Position numbers and translations under genes: made by a program
The notes under the pieces: model-generated
Database searches by the model: none
What the model was told of the DNA's origin: nothing
The model's input: only the letters and a program-made list of their open reading frames with translations
Source: Saussurea involucrata
Lineage: Eukaryota; Streptophyta; Magnoliopsida; Asterales; Asteraceae
Assembly (NCBI GenBank): GCA_033807775.1
Contig: CM066327.1
Coordinates: 94,820,295-94,884,294 of the forward strand
DNA length: 64,000 bases
Direction of reading: 5' to 3'
In this document: positions 46,501 through 58,610 of the stretch, piece by piece
How the letters are laid out: each line of letters begins with the position of its first letter
Position numbering within the stretch: position 1 is the stretch's first letter

Positions 46501-47237
46501 TGTCAATAAAGTTGATGGAGCATGTGGCTTGTAAGTTGGTGTGGTATAGTGAACGCAAAATCGTTAAGGAATATAAGTTGCTCCTTATGTGTGAAAGAAT
46601 TGTACGAGAAAAGATTAGTTGAAGATCTAAGAATAGGTAGTAACTTCGAACGGTAATGTAGTTTCAAGATAACTTGGTTAAATATTTTAAGTTAGAAATC
46701 TTAGTGAAACTGCTTGGTTATGGTTCGTAATGAGAAAATACTATCGATATGTGGAAAGTTGGGAGAAAGAGACAAGTAATACTTGAAAGATAGTATTCCA
46801 CGCTAACGTGGGGAAGAAATGATAGAAAGATTGGACTTAAGAATGTAGTCTTACTACAAGTTCATTGGAGTTATCACCTTTGATATACAACCCTTTAGTG
46901 CTTGGTTGAGACGTGTTTGTGTGGTGCGATAGTGATGTGAGAAGGTGATAGCATTTTGTGTCGAAGAAACGTGTAAGTCATGGATGCAATGATGGATTGC
47001 CGTAGTTTTTGAAGCATAATTGATGAGAAAAGTTGTTATGAGAAGGAGCGGGAATCGTTTTTAGAAAAACCTTTTGATAAATTACAATCTAAGAGAGTGA
47101 ATATAGGTATAATGGTATTATATCTTTGAGTTGTTAGTGTGACTTTAGAGTCGGAAGAGAATATGTGAGATAGGGACCCTTCTTTGTTTACCTGATTTGG
47201 ATTTCGGGGACGAAATCATTTTCAAGTTGGGGAGTAT
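43579..47237 (+). other. B internal region, copy 2
   Basis: 3659 bp, nearly identical to 25390-29038, with primer site TGGTATCAGAGC at 43582 and polypurine tract before LTR 3. One patch differs clearly: near 46300 a GACAGATATGTCAACTA motif, found once more at about 46411, replaces the copy 1 sequence. No protein-coding gene. Confidence 0.9.
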
Positions 47238-49742
47238 TGTAACATCCTAAATTTTCAATAATATTATTTTAATAAGAATTGGGATATAATTGTATTTTGG
47301 TTTAAAACCTCGAATTATGTGGTAATTTTATAATTCATTAAGGTTAAAATACAAGAGATGAAAGTTTGGTGTAAATTTTGGAAATAATGAAACTTGAGGG
47401 TCCTTTTGGTTATTTGCTGAAAGTGTGTATGGATAAAAGGTTAGAGCGGAGAAATATCTCAGTACCTTGTTTGGAGTCGGCAAAGAAATTAGAGGAAAAA
47501 GGGAGAAACAGAGAAAGAAGAGAAAGCAAGCCTTGTTCATCATTTTGGTAAGAAATTGATAGTGGATTCTAATAAAAATCTGTGTAGTTATATGTTTGTT
47601 AAACGAACTGGATTTTGGAATAGGTTTTTGGAATCACAAACATCCGATTTGAGGAATCAGCTTGTGCAGGAAGTGGTTTTTGCAAGCAAAGGTGAGTTCA
47701 TTCGATTCTTTGTACAAATCAGTGTTTTTAAGTTATAGTAACCTTGGTATATTTGTATGAACTGACTGAGGATTGATTAGAATGAGTAGATTGAATTGAT
47801 TTCATGTTTTAAATCGATTTGAGGACTTGTTGAGCGGACAGTACGCAAAACCTTGAATGTCTCGGTACTTGAATGTCCCGGTACTTGAATGTCCCGGTAG
47901 TTGGAAGTCCCGGCAGTGGCATGTCCCGGTAGTGGCAAGTCCCGGTAATGGCAAGTCCCGGTGGAGTCCCGGTATGTTATATTATCAAGTCCCGGTGGGT
48001 TATCAAGTCCCGGTATGCTATTTTAATTGGAGTCCCGGTATGCTATTATAAGTCCCGGTATGCTATTTTAATTGGAGTCCCGGTATGCTATATTAAGTCC
48101 CGGTATGCTATTTTAATTGGAGTCCCGGTATGCTATATTAAGTCTCGGTATGCTATTTTATTTGGAGTCCCGGTATTGGTTTCTGAGTTGTTTTGCTGTT
48201 ACGTATTGGAGTCATTTTAAAGCGAAATATAGGGGTATGGGTACTCGTTTTGAGTGTAAAATAGCATTTGAACACTTTGAACATGTTTTTATGTGCCAAT
48301 TACAAACCCAATATCTTGTGATTGACGTCGGTTGTTCGGATGCTTTTAGCTATGGTTTTGAATAAGGACTGAATAAGATATTCTTAGATTTGAGAATATG
48401 TTGTGAGTTTATTCACTTCACTCTAAAATTAGCCATTGAAATTGATATAGGTATTTCTTAAACTATGTCTAAATGCTTGGGTATGATTTAATTGAAAGAT
48501 AGTAGGCTCAATAACTCGATTTTGTGAACTGGCTAAATGAAGAAGATGATGAATAGTGCTTGAGCAATTATCACTTTGTTATGAAACTGATTTTAACATG
48601 AGTGGTCGATAGTTGTAAGGACTTGTCATCATCAGTAATGAGTCCAAATAGATGACTATGAGTTATGCCATGATTGATTCCCGTGCTAAATTGCAAAGAG
48701 GGGATAGTTGAGAAGTCGAGATGTCGAGAGATTAATATTCTTCATAAATGTATATATAGAATATGTTTTGAGATAAATATATTGTATGTTATGCACATAT
48801 AATAGTAAGGGTAATAATACTTATGTATTGTGTGGCGATTGCTAGAAATAGGCATCCGGTCATAGTAGGGCACCTGGGTACGGTCTAATGGGAACCGAAA
48901 TACTTGCCATTTGACCAAGGGATGTAATTTCTAGTGAACGAGTGTATCTTGAACCATCGTGAGGGCCCTGGTTGTGTATCGCGATATATTAATCCCATTG
49001 GGGTCAGTGATTCTGAGATGGTGAGGACGTGAAATGTGGAATAGGCAGATTTTGATTTGTAATTCCCATTTCGAATGGAAGATCGGAGGTTTCCATTTTA
49101 TAGGGAAGATCGGAGATTTCCTAGTTGTGAAAGGAAGATTTGAGATAGGCATAAAGTAATTTGTAATCTCTACTTCCGGATTAAGAAATAGGCAGGTTTT
49201 GACTTGTAATTTCTTGGATAAGAGTATTGACTTTGAATATGGGATGATTTATGGTAAACTCTTGGTAGTAATATTATGGCTAGATGAATTAGTCATAATT
49301 ATGGAAGTGGGGTAGATTCCCAGTAGTGAAAGGAGTTGTTGTACGGTAAGAAAAGGGGAATCAGGTTTGTTATAACTTGTTTACATTGATTTTACAAATG
49401 TTATCTTGGAAACGAATGTTCTCACTAGGCGTTGGCCTAATCGTTTCAAATGATGTTTTCTTACCAGGTACCAGCTCGGGGAGATAAAGGGTTGTGGGAC
49501 GAGCGTTTTGATATAGCAGAGGTGGATGAATTTTGCAAAGAAGAGATTTTGAGGGATTGATAGATAACTTGATTAATCTGGTTGTAGTGACATAATTAGA
49601 TTGATAGGTTATTTGAGTGATCTTGTAATGTGAATATACTCTTGATGGTTAATCCGCTGTCTGTTTTTATAAGTTGAAGTATTTATTGTCATAACCTGTT
49701 ATAACTTGAGGTTTAAATTGGCTAAGATTTTGGGGTGTTTCA
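47238..49742 (+). repeat. B LTR 3, complete
   Basis: Uninterrupted 2505-bp LTR, TGTAACATCC to GGTGTTTCA, followed by the TSD ATAAA. It is the reference for the two broken LTRs, with a CCCGGTA array at 47858-48178. Confidence 0.95.
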
Positions 49743-49747
49743 ATAAA

Positions 49748-49779
49748 TAACCTTGATTACAATTAAAAAGACATTAACA
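49748..49779 (-). repeat. 5' LTR of element E, right piece
   Basis: 32 bp between the B TSD and element F. Joined to 14507-14683 it completes E's LTR (TGTTAATGTC start in element sense). Confidence 0.55.
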
Positions 49780-49953
49780 CATTTAGATTCCACAAACAAT
49801 AAATAACAAACACATAATCAATACACATGGTTAAATTTAGAAATTCCCAAAATACTTACTATTCTATCTCAAGTAATAGCAAGAATGAATCATGTAATGT
49901 ATATTTAAGTCTCTCAACCAATAAACATAAACACTCAACTCATTAAGCATAAG

Positions 49954-52590
49954 AATCACATACACAAAACTAGGGTTTACTTGGTATATCTCTATCCAAT
50001 ATCTCACTCTAGGTTTATGTAGCTTTTATCAAGTTATAAAACCAGATTTTCAAAAGGAAATACAACCAAAAGATGAGTAAGAAGGCCAATCTCACAAACA
50101 ATAAGAACAAGCAAGTGAAACTTCAACCAACAAGTGTAATGACTAAATAAACGCAATAATCATATATTTAACGGTAAAAATCCAAAATCCATCTTTCCCC
50201 CAACCTCAAAATGTTTAGCTCACGTTACTAGTAGCAAATAACATCAAAGAGAAGAACATAACAACACCCAAACACATTGTTTCTCAACAAATACAATGGA
50301 AATGATGGAAACTCCCTCAAGATTGATACACACTACCAATTTGTAGCTCCAAAATGAGTCTCCACCTTCAATATCAATGCAAAGTCTTCTATTCTGCTCA
50401 AAATCGTCTCCAACAGCTCCCCTAGAAGCCTAGCCTCCAACAATCCTGAGATAACCCTAGACTTTAGGAATCTGCAGCTTTTTACACTCTCAGGCCCCGA
50501 CCGCGACTATGAGCAGCGACAATGACCATGTCATAGTCGCGAGGCATTGTCGCCCTCGCCTACCCACCTACGGTACATTGGGCGCGACTATGACCAGCGA
50601 CTATGACCATGGTCACATTCGCGTGTCATAATAGCATGGATGCTGAAATTCCTTTTCTTCGCTCGTTCACTTGGTTGAACGTTTCCTTCACTCGGGATGT
50701 CCAAATGAAGTATAAATAAGCATTTTTCCTTCTAATTGACACCATGTATGTCTGCACAGCACTTGCACGAAATATTAGTCCGAAATGCCAATTCTTACTT
50801 CAAGACAAGTCGCAAACGTATGATTCGGAGGGTAAAAACCCGTCAGATAACGATGTTATCAACAACTCCAAAACTAGCTTTTTCTTGTCCTCAAGCAAAA
50901 ATTGGCGTAAGACAATATGATAACAATAAAACGGGCAAGCTTACCAAGTAATGGGTTTTCAAATGGGGATAAGATGAACAAACATTTTAATCGTAAAACA
51001 CGAAGCACGACTAATATGAAATTAATAAGAACCAACATACACTACCTAGTTTCTTGATTAACCGAGTTTAGACAAAACTATCATTGGCATGAGACTATTA
51101 TCAAGTGAATGCTCGTTTTGATCAATTTCATCATGCACACAACTAGTGGAGGATTTTTGCTTCGACCCTAGCCTCACGGGATGCTCTCTTACTATTGAAT
51201 CATGGGTTCACACATATAACAAACACATGCGGGGGAGTAGATATACAAAAATTAGCAAGATCATCTGCATGTGATAGTATAGAAACACATAGTAGTCAAA
51301 CAAGATCTCATGAAACGAATTGAGTAATAAGATAAAATTTAAACATGCATTAATCACAAATCATGTTTCCCAAAAGATCAATCGGGGCATAAGGGGTGAG
51401 AAATGGTTTAACGTAGTGGAATAGAAAGAATGGCAAGCTACAATTAGTCCTAAGTGCATCAAAAATAATAGTATCTCTTCCTTTTTCGTCTTCCTTTCTT
51501 TGAATCGCCCAATTTTCATCCAGGCATGTAATGCAAAGTTTCGACTATCATACATATACAAGGACTTGCTTACAGCAGATGCAAGTGTTATTTTTATTTT
51601 TTTTTTATTTTTGATTTTTTTTTAATTCCCTTCACGCTTCAACGATCATTCCCAGCTATTTTGGTGTTATTGGCCACCTTTCTCACTCCATGATGCACTT
51701 AGACCAAGGGAATCACACATCAACAAGGGGATAAGAGAAAGGGAGATAAAGGTGATAGACCAAAGAATTTGCACACATAGTCTGATATCATTTCTCAAGG
51801 TACACATGATTCACAAGTAATAAACATGTTAAATTAGAAGTTTAATCATTACTACTCAATGCAAGGAAAAATGAGATCACAATCAAATTGAAAGAATTCA
51901 TACGTGTATAAGGATGGTGAAAAAAGATAGAACATCACTCATAATTGATGGCATTAAGTGTCAAAGTCTCACTAGGGTGGTCTCCACTAATGTCCACAAT
52001 TAGTATACACAACTATTTTATCCCTCCACAAGCATGACTCAACATAGATACTACATGTCAATGAAAGTTTTTCCAATTCGCCTAAACAATAACGTCGAGC
52101 ATATGTATTCATTCCGATTAATTTAACATTATACTAACAACACATTTTAATAATCAAAATAAAGTTTCATACAAATCAACACACAAAAGAGAATACCAAA
52201 AACAACAACTCCAAACCTTTGAGACACATTGTTCCCAATGTGCCCAATTAGTTCAAAAGTATCGTTTGTGGAATTTTTACCATCACGTGGAAGTAAGAAC
52301 ATCGACATACAAGTAAAAATTTAAGCGAACAAAAGTGGACAAGAAAACAAACCGAATTTCCTCCATCACCCTAGTGCTGCCGTGAGGAGGATGTTCCGAC
52401 ACCGCCGCGCCGCCGCTTCACACGTAAAAGCAGGTCAAGAAGTCGGTGAATCTGTTCTGGCGAAGGGGTGACGTGGTAAAAGGAGGCGGTCCAAAGCGTG
52501 ACGGGCTAGAGGGTGGCGTTGCAATAATGTCGGTAATTCGCTCTAGAATCGCTCCATGAGCTAGATGCGTGGTCCGTACCTCCTGAATCG
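49954..52590. other. Element F non-coding body
   Basis: No credible gene. At 50485-50640 there are several GCGACTATGACC-type short repeats, a T-rich run at 51590-51630, and otherwise AT-rich untranslated-type DNA. Frames at 50736-50951 and 51361-51561 show no family I recognise. Confidence 0.5.
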
Positions 52591-52593
52591 CAT

Positions 52594-53280
52594 CTAGGAT
52601 ATTAGCTGGTGGTGGTTGCTGTTGTCGTGGCTGGCATGGTGGTTGCGCGGCATCCTGTGGTTGTGCGGCTGCCCTTCGCCCTCTGTTCCGGTATCGGCGT
52701 CCTTCTGTTGGAAGGTTGGGAAGATTGTTTTCTTTCCTATGTCCGACTTGGGTGCTTGAAGGGCACCCTCATTAGACGCTTCTGCGATCCCCGCCATCCT
52801 ACAAAAGTGTGTAATGAGGCACGGGAAGTAGATGAGGCCCCACATGTTTGTACCAAACTTGAGGATTTGGTTCATAATGATTTGCCCAACGTCGAACCTA
52901 TACGCGTGCTGGATGGAAAATAAGAGGCGGCCGGTGTCCTTCGTGACATCGGTGCGATGCGAAGAGGGTATCAGACTGCTTTTGATGAAAACAGTCCACA
53001 ATGCCATATCGGGGTGAAGGTGACCGTGGTTTATATTTTCCTCGCCCAAGCCCCACGCGTCGAAACCATCACGGCGTAGGCTAGCAGATAACTCGCCGAT
53101 GCTGAATTGGACTATAACGTCCGTAGGCATGCCATTATAAAGATCAAACTCCGGGAGTGACTGTGTCTCTAGATATTCGTTGATTGCCTCAGCTGACATC
53201 TCCACCTGTGTGTCCTTGACCCATACGATGCCCTCTATTTTGAACACCTCCAGGACCATCGCGGCATAGAACTCGCGCAC
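52594..53280 (-). pseudogene. Putative plant transposon protein fragment in F
   Basis: 228 open codons in the style of the 'putative plant transposon protein' family found in plant retroelements. Visible features are EFYAAM near the start, a middle WTVFIKSSLIPSSHRTDVTK, then FDVGQIIMNQI and FPCLITHFCRMAGI. The upstream frame is closed by a TAG a few codons before 53280, and conserved-looking sequence continues across it, so this is a broken 3' part of a longer ORF. Residues after about 175 are low-complexity Gln/His-rich. Its role is unknown; family assignment is from memory, moderate. Confidence 0.55.
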
Positions 53281-53794
53281 CAGCTCTGGTGATATCTAGA
53301 TGGGGTACTCGTGTGACGATTCCATCCGCGATGTAAAACTTGATAGACGGTTTATGCAATCCTCTGAATCTACCGCAAGTGTAGGTGTCAATCAAGTAAT
53401 ACGTACTAAGTACGAGTATCGATCCAAGGAACTACGAGTTTATGTATCACAAAGGCTAGCACACCTCTAAATGGACGGTTGATAAATATTGATTTGAGTT
53501 TTGATTAATTAACTAATTATCTCAAGCAATGAAAGTAAATAAGGAAGAGCAAGTCAACAACGATTCATATACCACAAGAAGTTACCAAGATGATGAGAAA
53601 AAGATAGGGGTTAGATTTCATTTAGATTCCACCAACAATAAATAACACACATTCATAATCAATACACACGGTTAAATTTAGCAATTCCCAAAATACTTAC
53701 TATTCTCTCTCAAGTAATAGCAAGAATGCATCATGCAATGTATATTTAAGTCTCTCAACCAATAAACATAAACACTCAACTCAGTAAGTATAAG

Positions 53795-54409
53795 GTTGAT
53801 TTTGGAATTTAACAACTAAAGATGGGAATCTTTCGACAAAGCGTACGACAAAGACGGAAAAAATAAATGAGACAGAGATTTTGGTGACGCGGGAAAAACC
53901 TCAACGAGGAAAAAACCCATGGACGACTGTGATGGTCGTCGCTGCACTATGGTCACCAAACAGGGGCGATATCCTTATGTTTCGGGTGTCGATAGTACAA
54001 TGATTACAATACAGATTAAAGGAAGTACTTGTAAATGTAAAGTAACAAGTGTTTCGAATGTAAAAATGAGCGTGCAGTGTATAAAAACAATGTGTCGTGT
54101 GTGAAAGTCGTGCGTCGAGAGCGATATGTTGAGAGAGAATTATTTGCTTCGAGTGTTCCTCAGAGTTCGGATGTTTTTAGCTGGTGTGCGATGATGGAGA
54201 TTGAGTGAGATCAGATGATCCGCATATGATGATTGAGCCTTCGCTTTTATAGTCTTCGTACCATTCAATGATCTTCATAAATGCTTCTGGTAACTGTCGT
54301 AACGGACGCTGAATTGAATGCTCATAACTGACCTTGTCGGTTATACCCGTTGGTCATTAATGACATTGATTCTTGTATTAAACAATGAAAACGTAACAGA
54401 AATGCCATA
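53795..54409. other. Unassigned, possibly LTR-derived segment
   Basis: Begins where F's repeat breaks and ends at the LTR of G. TGATTTTGGAATTT (53797) to AAAACGTAACA (about 54397) has LTR-like ends, and the minus strand has a TATA-like GACTATAAAAGCG near 54255. No TSD is visible, so a solo or truncated LTR is only a possibility. Confidence 0.3.
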
Positions 54410-55142
54410 TGTTAGCCCCAAGTATACAAGATGTAAAAGTATTGAAAATATTAAAAGTCAGAAGACCACCAGAGATCCGGCAGAAGGCTTAGAAGAAAAT
54501 CAACAAGAAGACCACCAGAGATCGACAGAGCTCTGGCAGAACCATCAGCGCTCGACAGAGCTATGGCAGAAGACTTCTTCTGTTCCACCAGAAGAACGGT
54601 TGACACCAGAAGATAATCAGAGCTCTGGCGTAAGAGTTCTGGTGAATGAAGACCTCTGTGAAGCTTAAATCTCGTAGAAATCTCTAAGTGTTAGACACGT
54701 GACCGTACCTTCCACGTAAGCCCTAAAAGGACGGATACACACTTTCCACGTGTCCTCCCAAAGTTAGATAGTACACTGTCTAGTGCTTTATCAGGCTATA
54801 AGTAGAACGTTAGTGGAGCACACAATTGTAAGCTTTTGGAAGAATTGTTTTCCACAATTGTGAGAACACACACTGCAACATTCCATAACACTACCACTGT
54901 ACGATTTGTTTCCTGAGAGTTTTCTGAATACACACACTTGAACGTGTTCTTGATGTTATTCATTGTTATCAATATACGAGCAGTGTATTTACTTGATATT
55001 GTTATCATATTACTGTTCAATATTGACACTCTCTTGTTACATTATCGTCTACACAATCACTCACATTTAATGGCTTTATATAATGCTTCCGCTATCTGTT
55101 TTATGCTATTATTGTGAGACAACGTGAATCTGGGACCCTACA
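54410..55142 (+). repeat. 5' LTR of element G
   Basis: TGTTAGCCCC (54410) to GACCCTACA (55142), about 733 bp, with a TATA-like GGCTATAAGTAG near 54793 and repeated ACCAGAGATC/GACAGAGCT units at 54465-54560. The right end is fixed by the primer site; the left end is inferred from TG...CA ends. Confidence 0.6.
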
Positions 55143-55144
55143 AT

Positions 55145-55156
55145 TGGTATCAGAGC
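55145..55156 (+). promoter_or_regulatory. Primer binding site of element G
   Basis: TGGTATCAGAGC two bases after the LTR, complementary to initiator Met-tRNA. Confidence 0.9.
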
Positions 55157-55429
55157 GGATTGATTTGCTCAAATCAATCGATCCAATCTAACCAGGTTGA
55201 TTCATAGTTGTTGATTGTGTTTGTTTTTCAAAAGCTTCAAAGTATACTCTGTTTTTGCTTACAAGTTTAAAACAAGTTTTTCAGAGTTCTTTAATCCCTG
55301 TTTAAGCTCTCTAAAAAGTCTGAAAATATTCTCTACTCAAGTTACTGTTTCATTGGTTACTGTTCATCAACTTCCAGTTAAAAACTCATTAAAATCTTAC
55401 GAAACCTTAGTAATCTGTTTTCTGTAAAG

Positions 55430-58400
55430 ATGGCTAATAACAACATCAATGCCATCTAGACAGCTGGTTCTCTGACCAAGCCTCCTACTCTTCTGAGAGA
55501 TGAATATCCTCAATGGAAGATCAGGATGGTTAACTTCTTTGATGGAATGGATAGACACCTCATGCGATCTGTCACAAGTGGACCATTACAACCCATGGTT
55601 TTGGTTCCTCGTGTACCCGCTATAGAAACTACAACTGAGATTCCTGCTCACTTCGAGGTTAAAACCACCGGGTTCACTGATGAAGAAAATCTAAAAATGG
55701 AAAATGAGCTAAAGGCAGTTAGACTTCTAATTATGGCAATTCCCAACGATATATTCCAAGAACTAGATTCATGTGTTACTGCTAAAGAAATCTGGGATCA
55801 ACTTCTTAATCAACTTGAGGGTGGTATCAAAACCCAAAAGAACAGAAGGACCCAATGTATTAATGAATACAACGATTTCAAGGCACTTCCTAAGGAAACC
55901 TTACAACAAACCTACAACAGATTCAATGTCTTAATAAACAAATGCAAGAAATGTGGGGTTGTTCGGTAGAAGGAATATAACAATGTTCTGTTCTTAAAAA
56001 GTTTATATGATGAATGGTTGAATCTATCCATGTCTTTACAAGCTAACCAATATTTGGATGCATGGTCTCTTACTGATGTGTATGGCACTCTTGCTGCACA
56101 AGAGAAGGATGCTGTCAAACAAAGGGCAAATCCACCATGGCAGGTCCAATAGCTTTGATCTCTGACTCTAAAACTCCCACTGAAGAAACAGAAGTATGTG
56201 AAGAAGAATGGAAAGAAAAGTTTTGTTGCTGAAAGTGATGCTAAAGAAAGTTCATCAGAGGATGATGATATCAATGCTTTCGCCCAATCTCTTGCCCTTA
56301 TAACTCAAAAGTTTAATAAGAGATTTGGTAACAAAGTATTTGATAGAAGAGGTAGATATGAGAGAGAAGAGAAAGACGAGAAAAAGGTTATATTGCACCC
56401 CACCAGAACAATAACAGAGCTCCACAAGAGCAAAGACCACAACAGAAGTACAATCCTCTAGCCCCCCAGAATCAAGCAGATGCTGCCCAACCCATCAACA
56501 AGAATGATGGTAGATGTTTTAGATGTGGCAAACCCGACCATTTCTATGCTAATTGTAAAGGTAGATTGGTAAAAGACCAAGACTACTACAAGAACAAATA
56601 CAAGTACAATTACAGAGAGAGAAGCTATGTGGCTGAGATGGAGAATTGGATCTCTGACTCGTCCTCTGATGACGAACCAGAGCAAGCCAATTTTTGCGGG
56701 GTTGCTGTTGATGACGAGAGTTTAGAAGACGTTGCTGATTGGATGATTGGAGAGATGCCAGAAAGAACAACAGAGGCAGACATATCTCAGATTGCATGTG
56801 CTCTTTCTGTAACAGAGACAAATGACAGAGTGCTAGAGACCACCAGACCCAGTGCCAAGGTATGTTCTACTTCCGAATCAAAATCAGACTCCGAGCTGGA
56901 GATGCATGTTTCTTTACTAACAGAGGAATTTCAACTTTTAAAACAAAAGCTCTCTGAGGAGAAATAGTTGAGGAAGCTAGCTCAGAAGGATCTGTCATTC
57001 TACAAGAGAGAGAAAACTCTCTTGGAACAGGAGAAGGAAGAGATATCAAAAGAAAAGACTGAGCTGGAATTTTTGCAAAAACAAAAAGAAAACACTTTTC
57101 CTGAAAAAGTTAAGGAATATGAGGAAGTTCTTAAGCAAAAGACTGAAGAGGTTAAGAAATCTGAATATGAAAGGCTTAACTCTGTTTCTCTAAAGGACTA
57201 TTTTCAAAAAGAGAGAGACGTTTTGCACCAGTCTTTACAAAGAAAATAAATTATGATCAAAAAGTACCAGGATGCACAAGATGTGCACATAAAAATCAAT
57301 TCTTAGAAGGATACTCAAGGTCTGGGTTTCAAAGACCTTGTTCCCTTCGCTGGAAGGAAGAAGACATCTCTATCCTCTGCCTTCTATGTTGGGAAAATCC
57401 AGGAGGATGTGATCTCTGGTATTGCAGTTTTCAAAAGAGCCAAAACCTCAGATGTGTCAAAACCAGAAACACTGAACTTCAGGAACGTAAGCTATGACTC
57501 CTTGGATCACGAAAAGGTTACAAAACCATCTGAAAAGTTTATTCTTGATCAAGGAAAAGTTGAGATCTCATTTCCTAATTCTGTCAAGTGTCTTGATCCT
57601 AAAGAGATTTTCCACTTTAACTCTTTCAAGGGCCATAAGTCTGTTACTTCTGTGGCTGAATCCTCTGATGTTAAAACACAGAGTGAGCTCAACCCTGAAG
57701 CCCCAAACTTCTCCCGAACCTCTGAATCAATTGGAACATCTTTTGAAGAGGATATTAAAAGAGTTATGGAGGAAAATGTTGCATCTGATGCATTAAAACC
57801 AAGACTGACAAAGTTCAAGTCCACCAGAGCAAATATTGTTGCACCCAAAGAGTCTAACACCTCCACCAGAGCTACCAGAGACTTTCTAGGCTCTGACAGT
57901 GACTCTGATTCTGAGGTAGATAAGCAGATTTTTTGTGCTCAAGAGAACATTTTGCACAAGCCCAAGCAGGTACTAGTTAAGTCTGGAGAGTTGAAAAATG
58001 TCTCATTCTTTAAAAACCAATCCAGATTCATACTAGTTCCTAATTTTCAAAACAAGGGTATCAGAATTCTTTCTTCTGATGAAGAGAAGAGAAGAGTATT
58101 CTAGTGAACAACACCTCTGCTCCATTTGCTTATAAACCAATCAGATTTACACCAGAGCAAAAGGGCAAGTGGATAGTCAATGACAAACTTGTTCCCAACT
58201 CTGCTGTAAATCAAAGAAGAAACTCTTTTTGGCCAAGTGAATCTATTCCAAAGAAAAATGGCAATTTCAGGAAACCAAACAAGGACCAGATGTTTCCCAA
58301 AGTTTTTCAATCTCATGTACCATTCAACCAACAGTTTTTGAATAAAAACAACAATATGCTTCAATCAACTTCATGTTCTATCAACTGCAATTGCATTCAA

Positions 58401-58609
58401 CTGTTGTTAAAATTGCAGAATCATCTGAATGGTCCACACTGTGTTCTGAATCAGTCATTTCAAAGGAAAAATCCAAAGACTGTTCAGAATACACAGAGAA
58501 AATCCTCTAGCACACCATCACAGAATGGAAAGCCAACAGGTAAACCTGTTAACACCCCCAAGCCTAACAAGAAAGGACCCATTATGCAATGGGTACCTAA
58601 AAAGAACTA
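55430..58609 (+). pseudogene. Gag of element G with coiled-coil extension
   Basis: The ATG at 55430 is followed nine codons later by TAG (55457-55459), then Gag continues (DEYPQWKIRM). More stops (55967 and two near 56151-56160) and frame changes occur before a CCHC knuckle, CFRCGKPDHFYANC, near 56517-56558. The extension runs from 56566 with acidic sequence and a coiled coil; TAG/TAA stops lie at 56965, 57247 and about 57304. After a frame change near 58100 the last part ends GPIMQWVPKKN and TAA at 58608-58610. The pol frame continues in the same phase after this stop. Not functional. Confidence 0.8.
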
Positions 58610-58610
58610 A

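Larger units (their letters stand above)
14684..49742 (+). mobile_element. Element B: non-coding chromovirus derivative, tandem LTR-int-LTR-int-LTR
   Basis: Three LTRs of one family (14684-16995 plus 25199-25389; 29039-31111 plus 43177-43578; 47238-49742) separate two internal regions (25390-29038 and 43579-47237). The whole array is flanked by the 5-bp TSD ATAAA (14679-14683 and 49743-49747), so it entered as one element and became tandem later. Net LTR lengths are about 2503, 2475 and 2505 bp. Internal regions carry a primer site and a 3' end (GGGGACGAAATC, polypurine AAGTTGGGGAG) typical of Tekay-like chromoviruses but no gag or pol. It resembles a large retrotransposon derivative (LARD) that depends on partner enzymes. 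Confidence 0.9.
49780..53794 (-). mobile_element. Element F: old LTR-element remnant
   Basis: A 174-176 bp direct repeat at 49780-49953 and 53619-53794 suggests parts of two LTRs around a ~3.7-kb body. The left copy is cut by E; the right copy is cut at 53794. The segment at 53355-53460 (CCGCAAGTG, GTACGAGTATCGATCC) resembles LTRs of plant gypsy Tat/Athila-type elements from general knowledge. The body has one recognisable protein fragment on the minus strand. The two repeat copies differ at many positions, so F is older than its neighbours. Confidence 0.55.

Noticed and set aside
52609..53017. Plus-strand frames opposite the F protein
   Set aside because: Antisense shadows; the minus-strand frame has the recognisable family features.
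57409..58104. Stand-alone host gene
   Set aside because: Same frame as the preceding coiled-coil extension of G Gag and followed by the standard W-V-P-K border; part of the retroelement.
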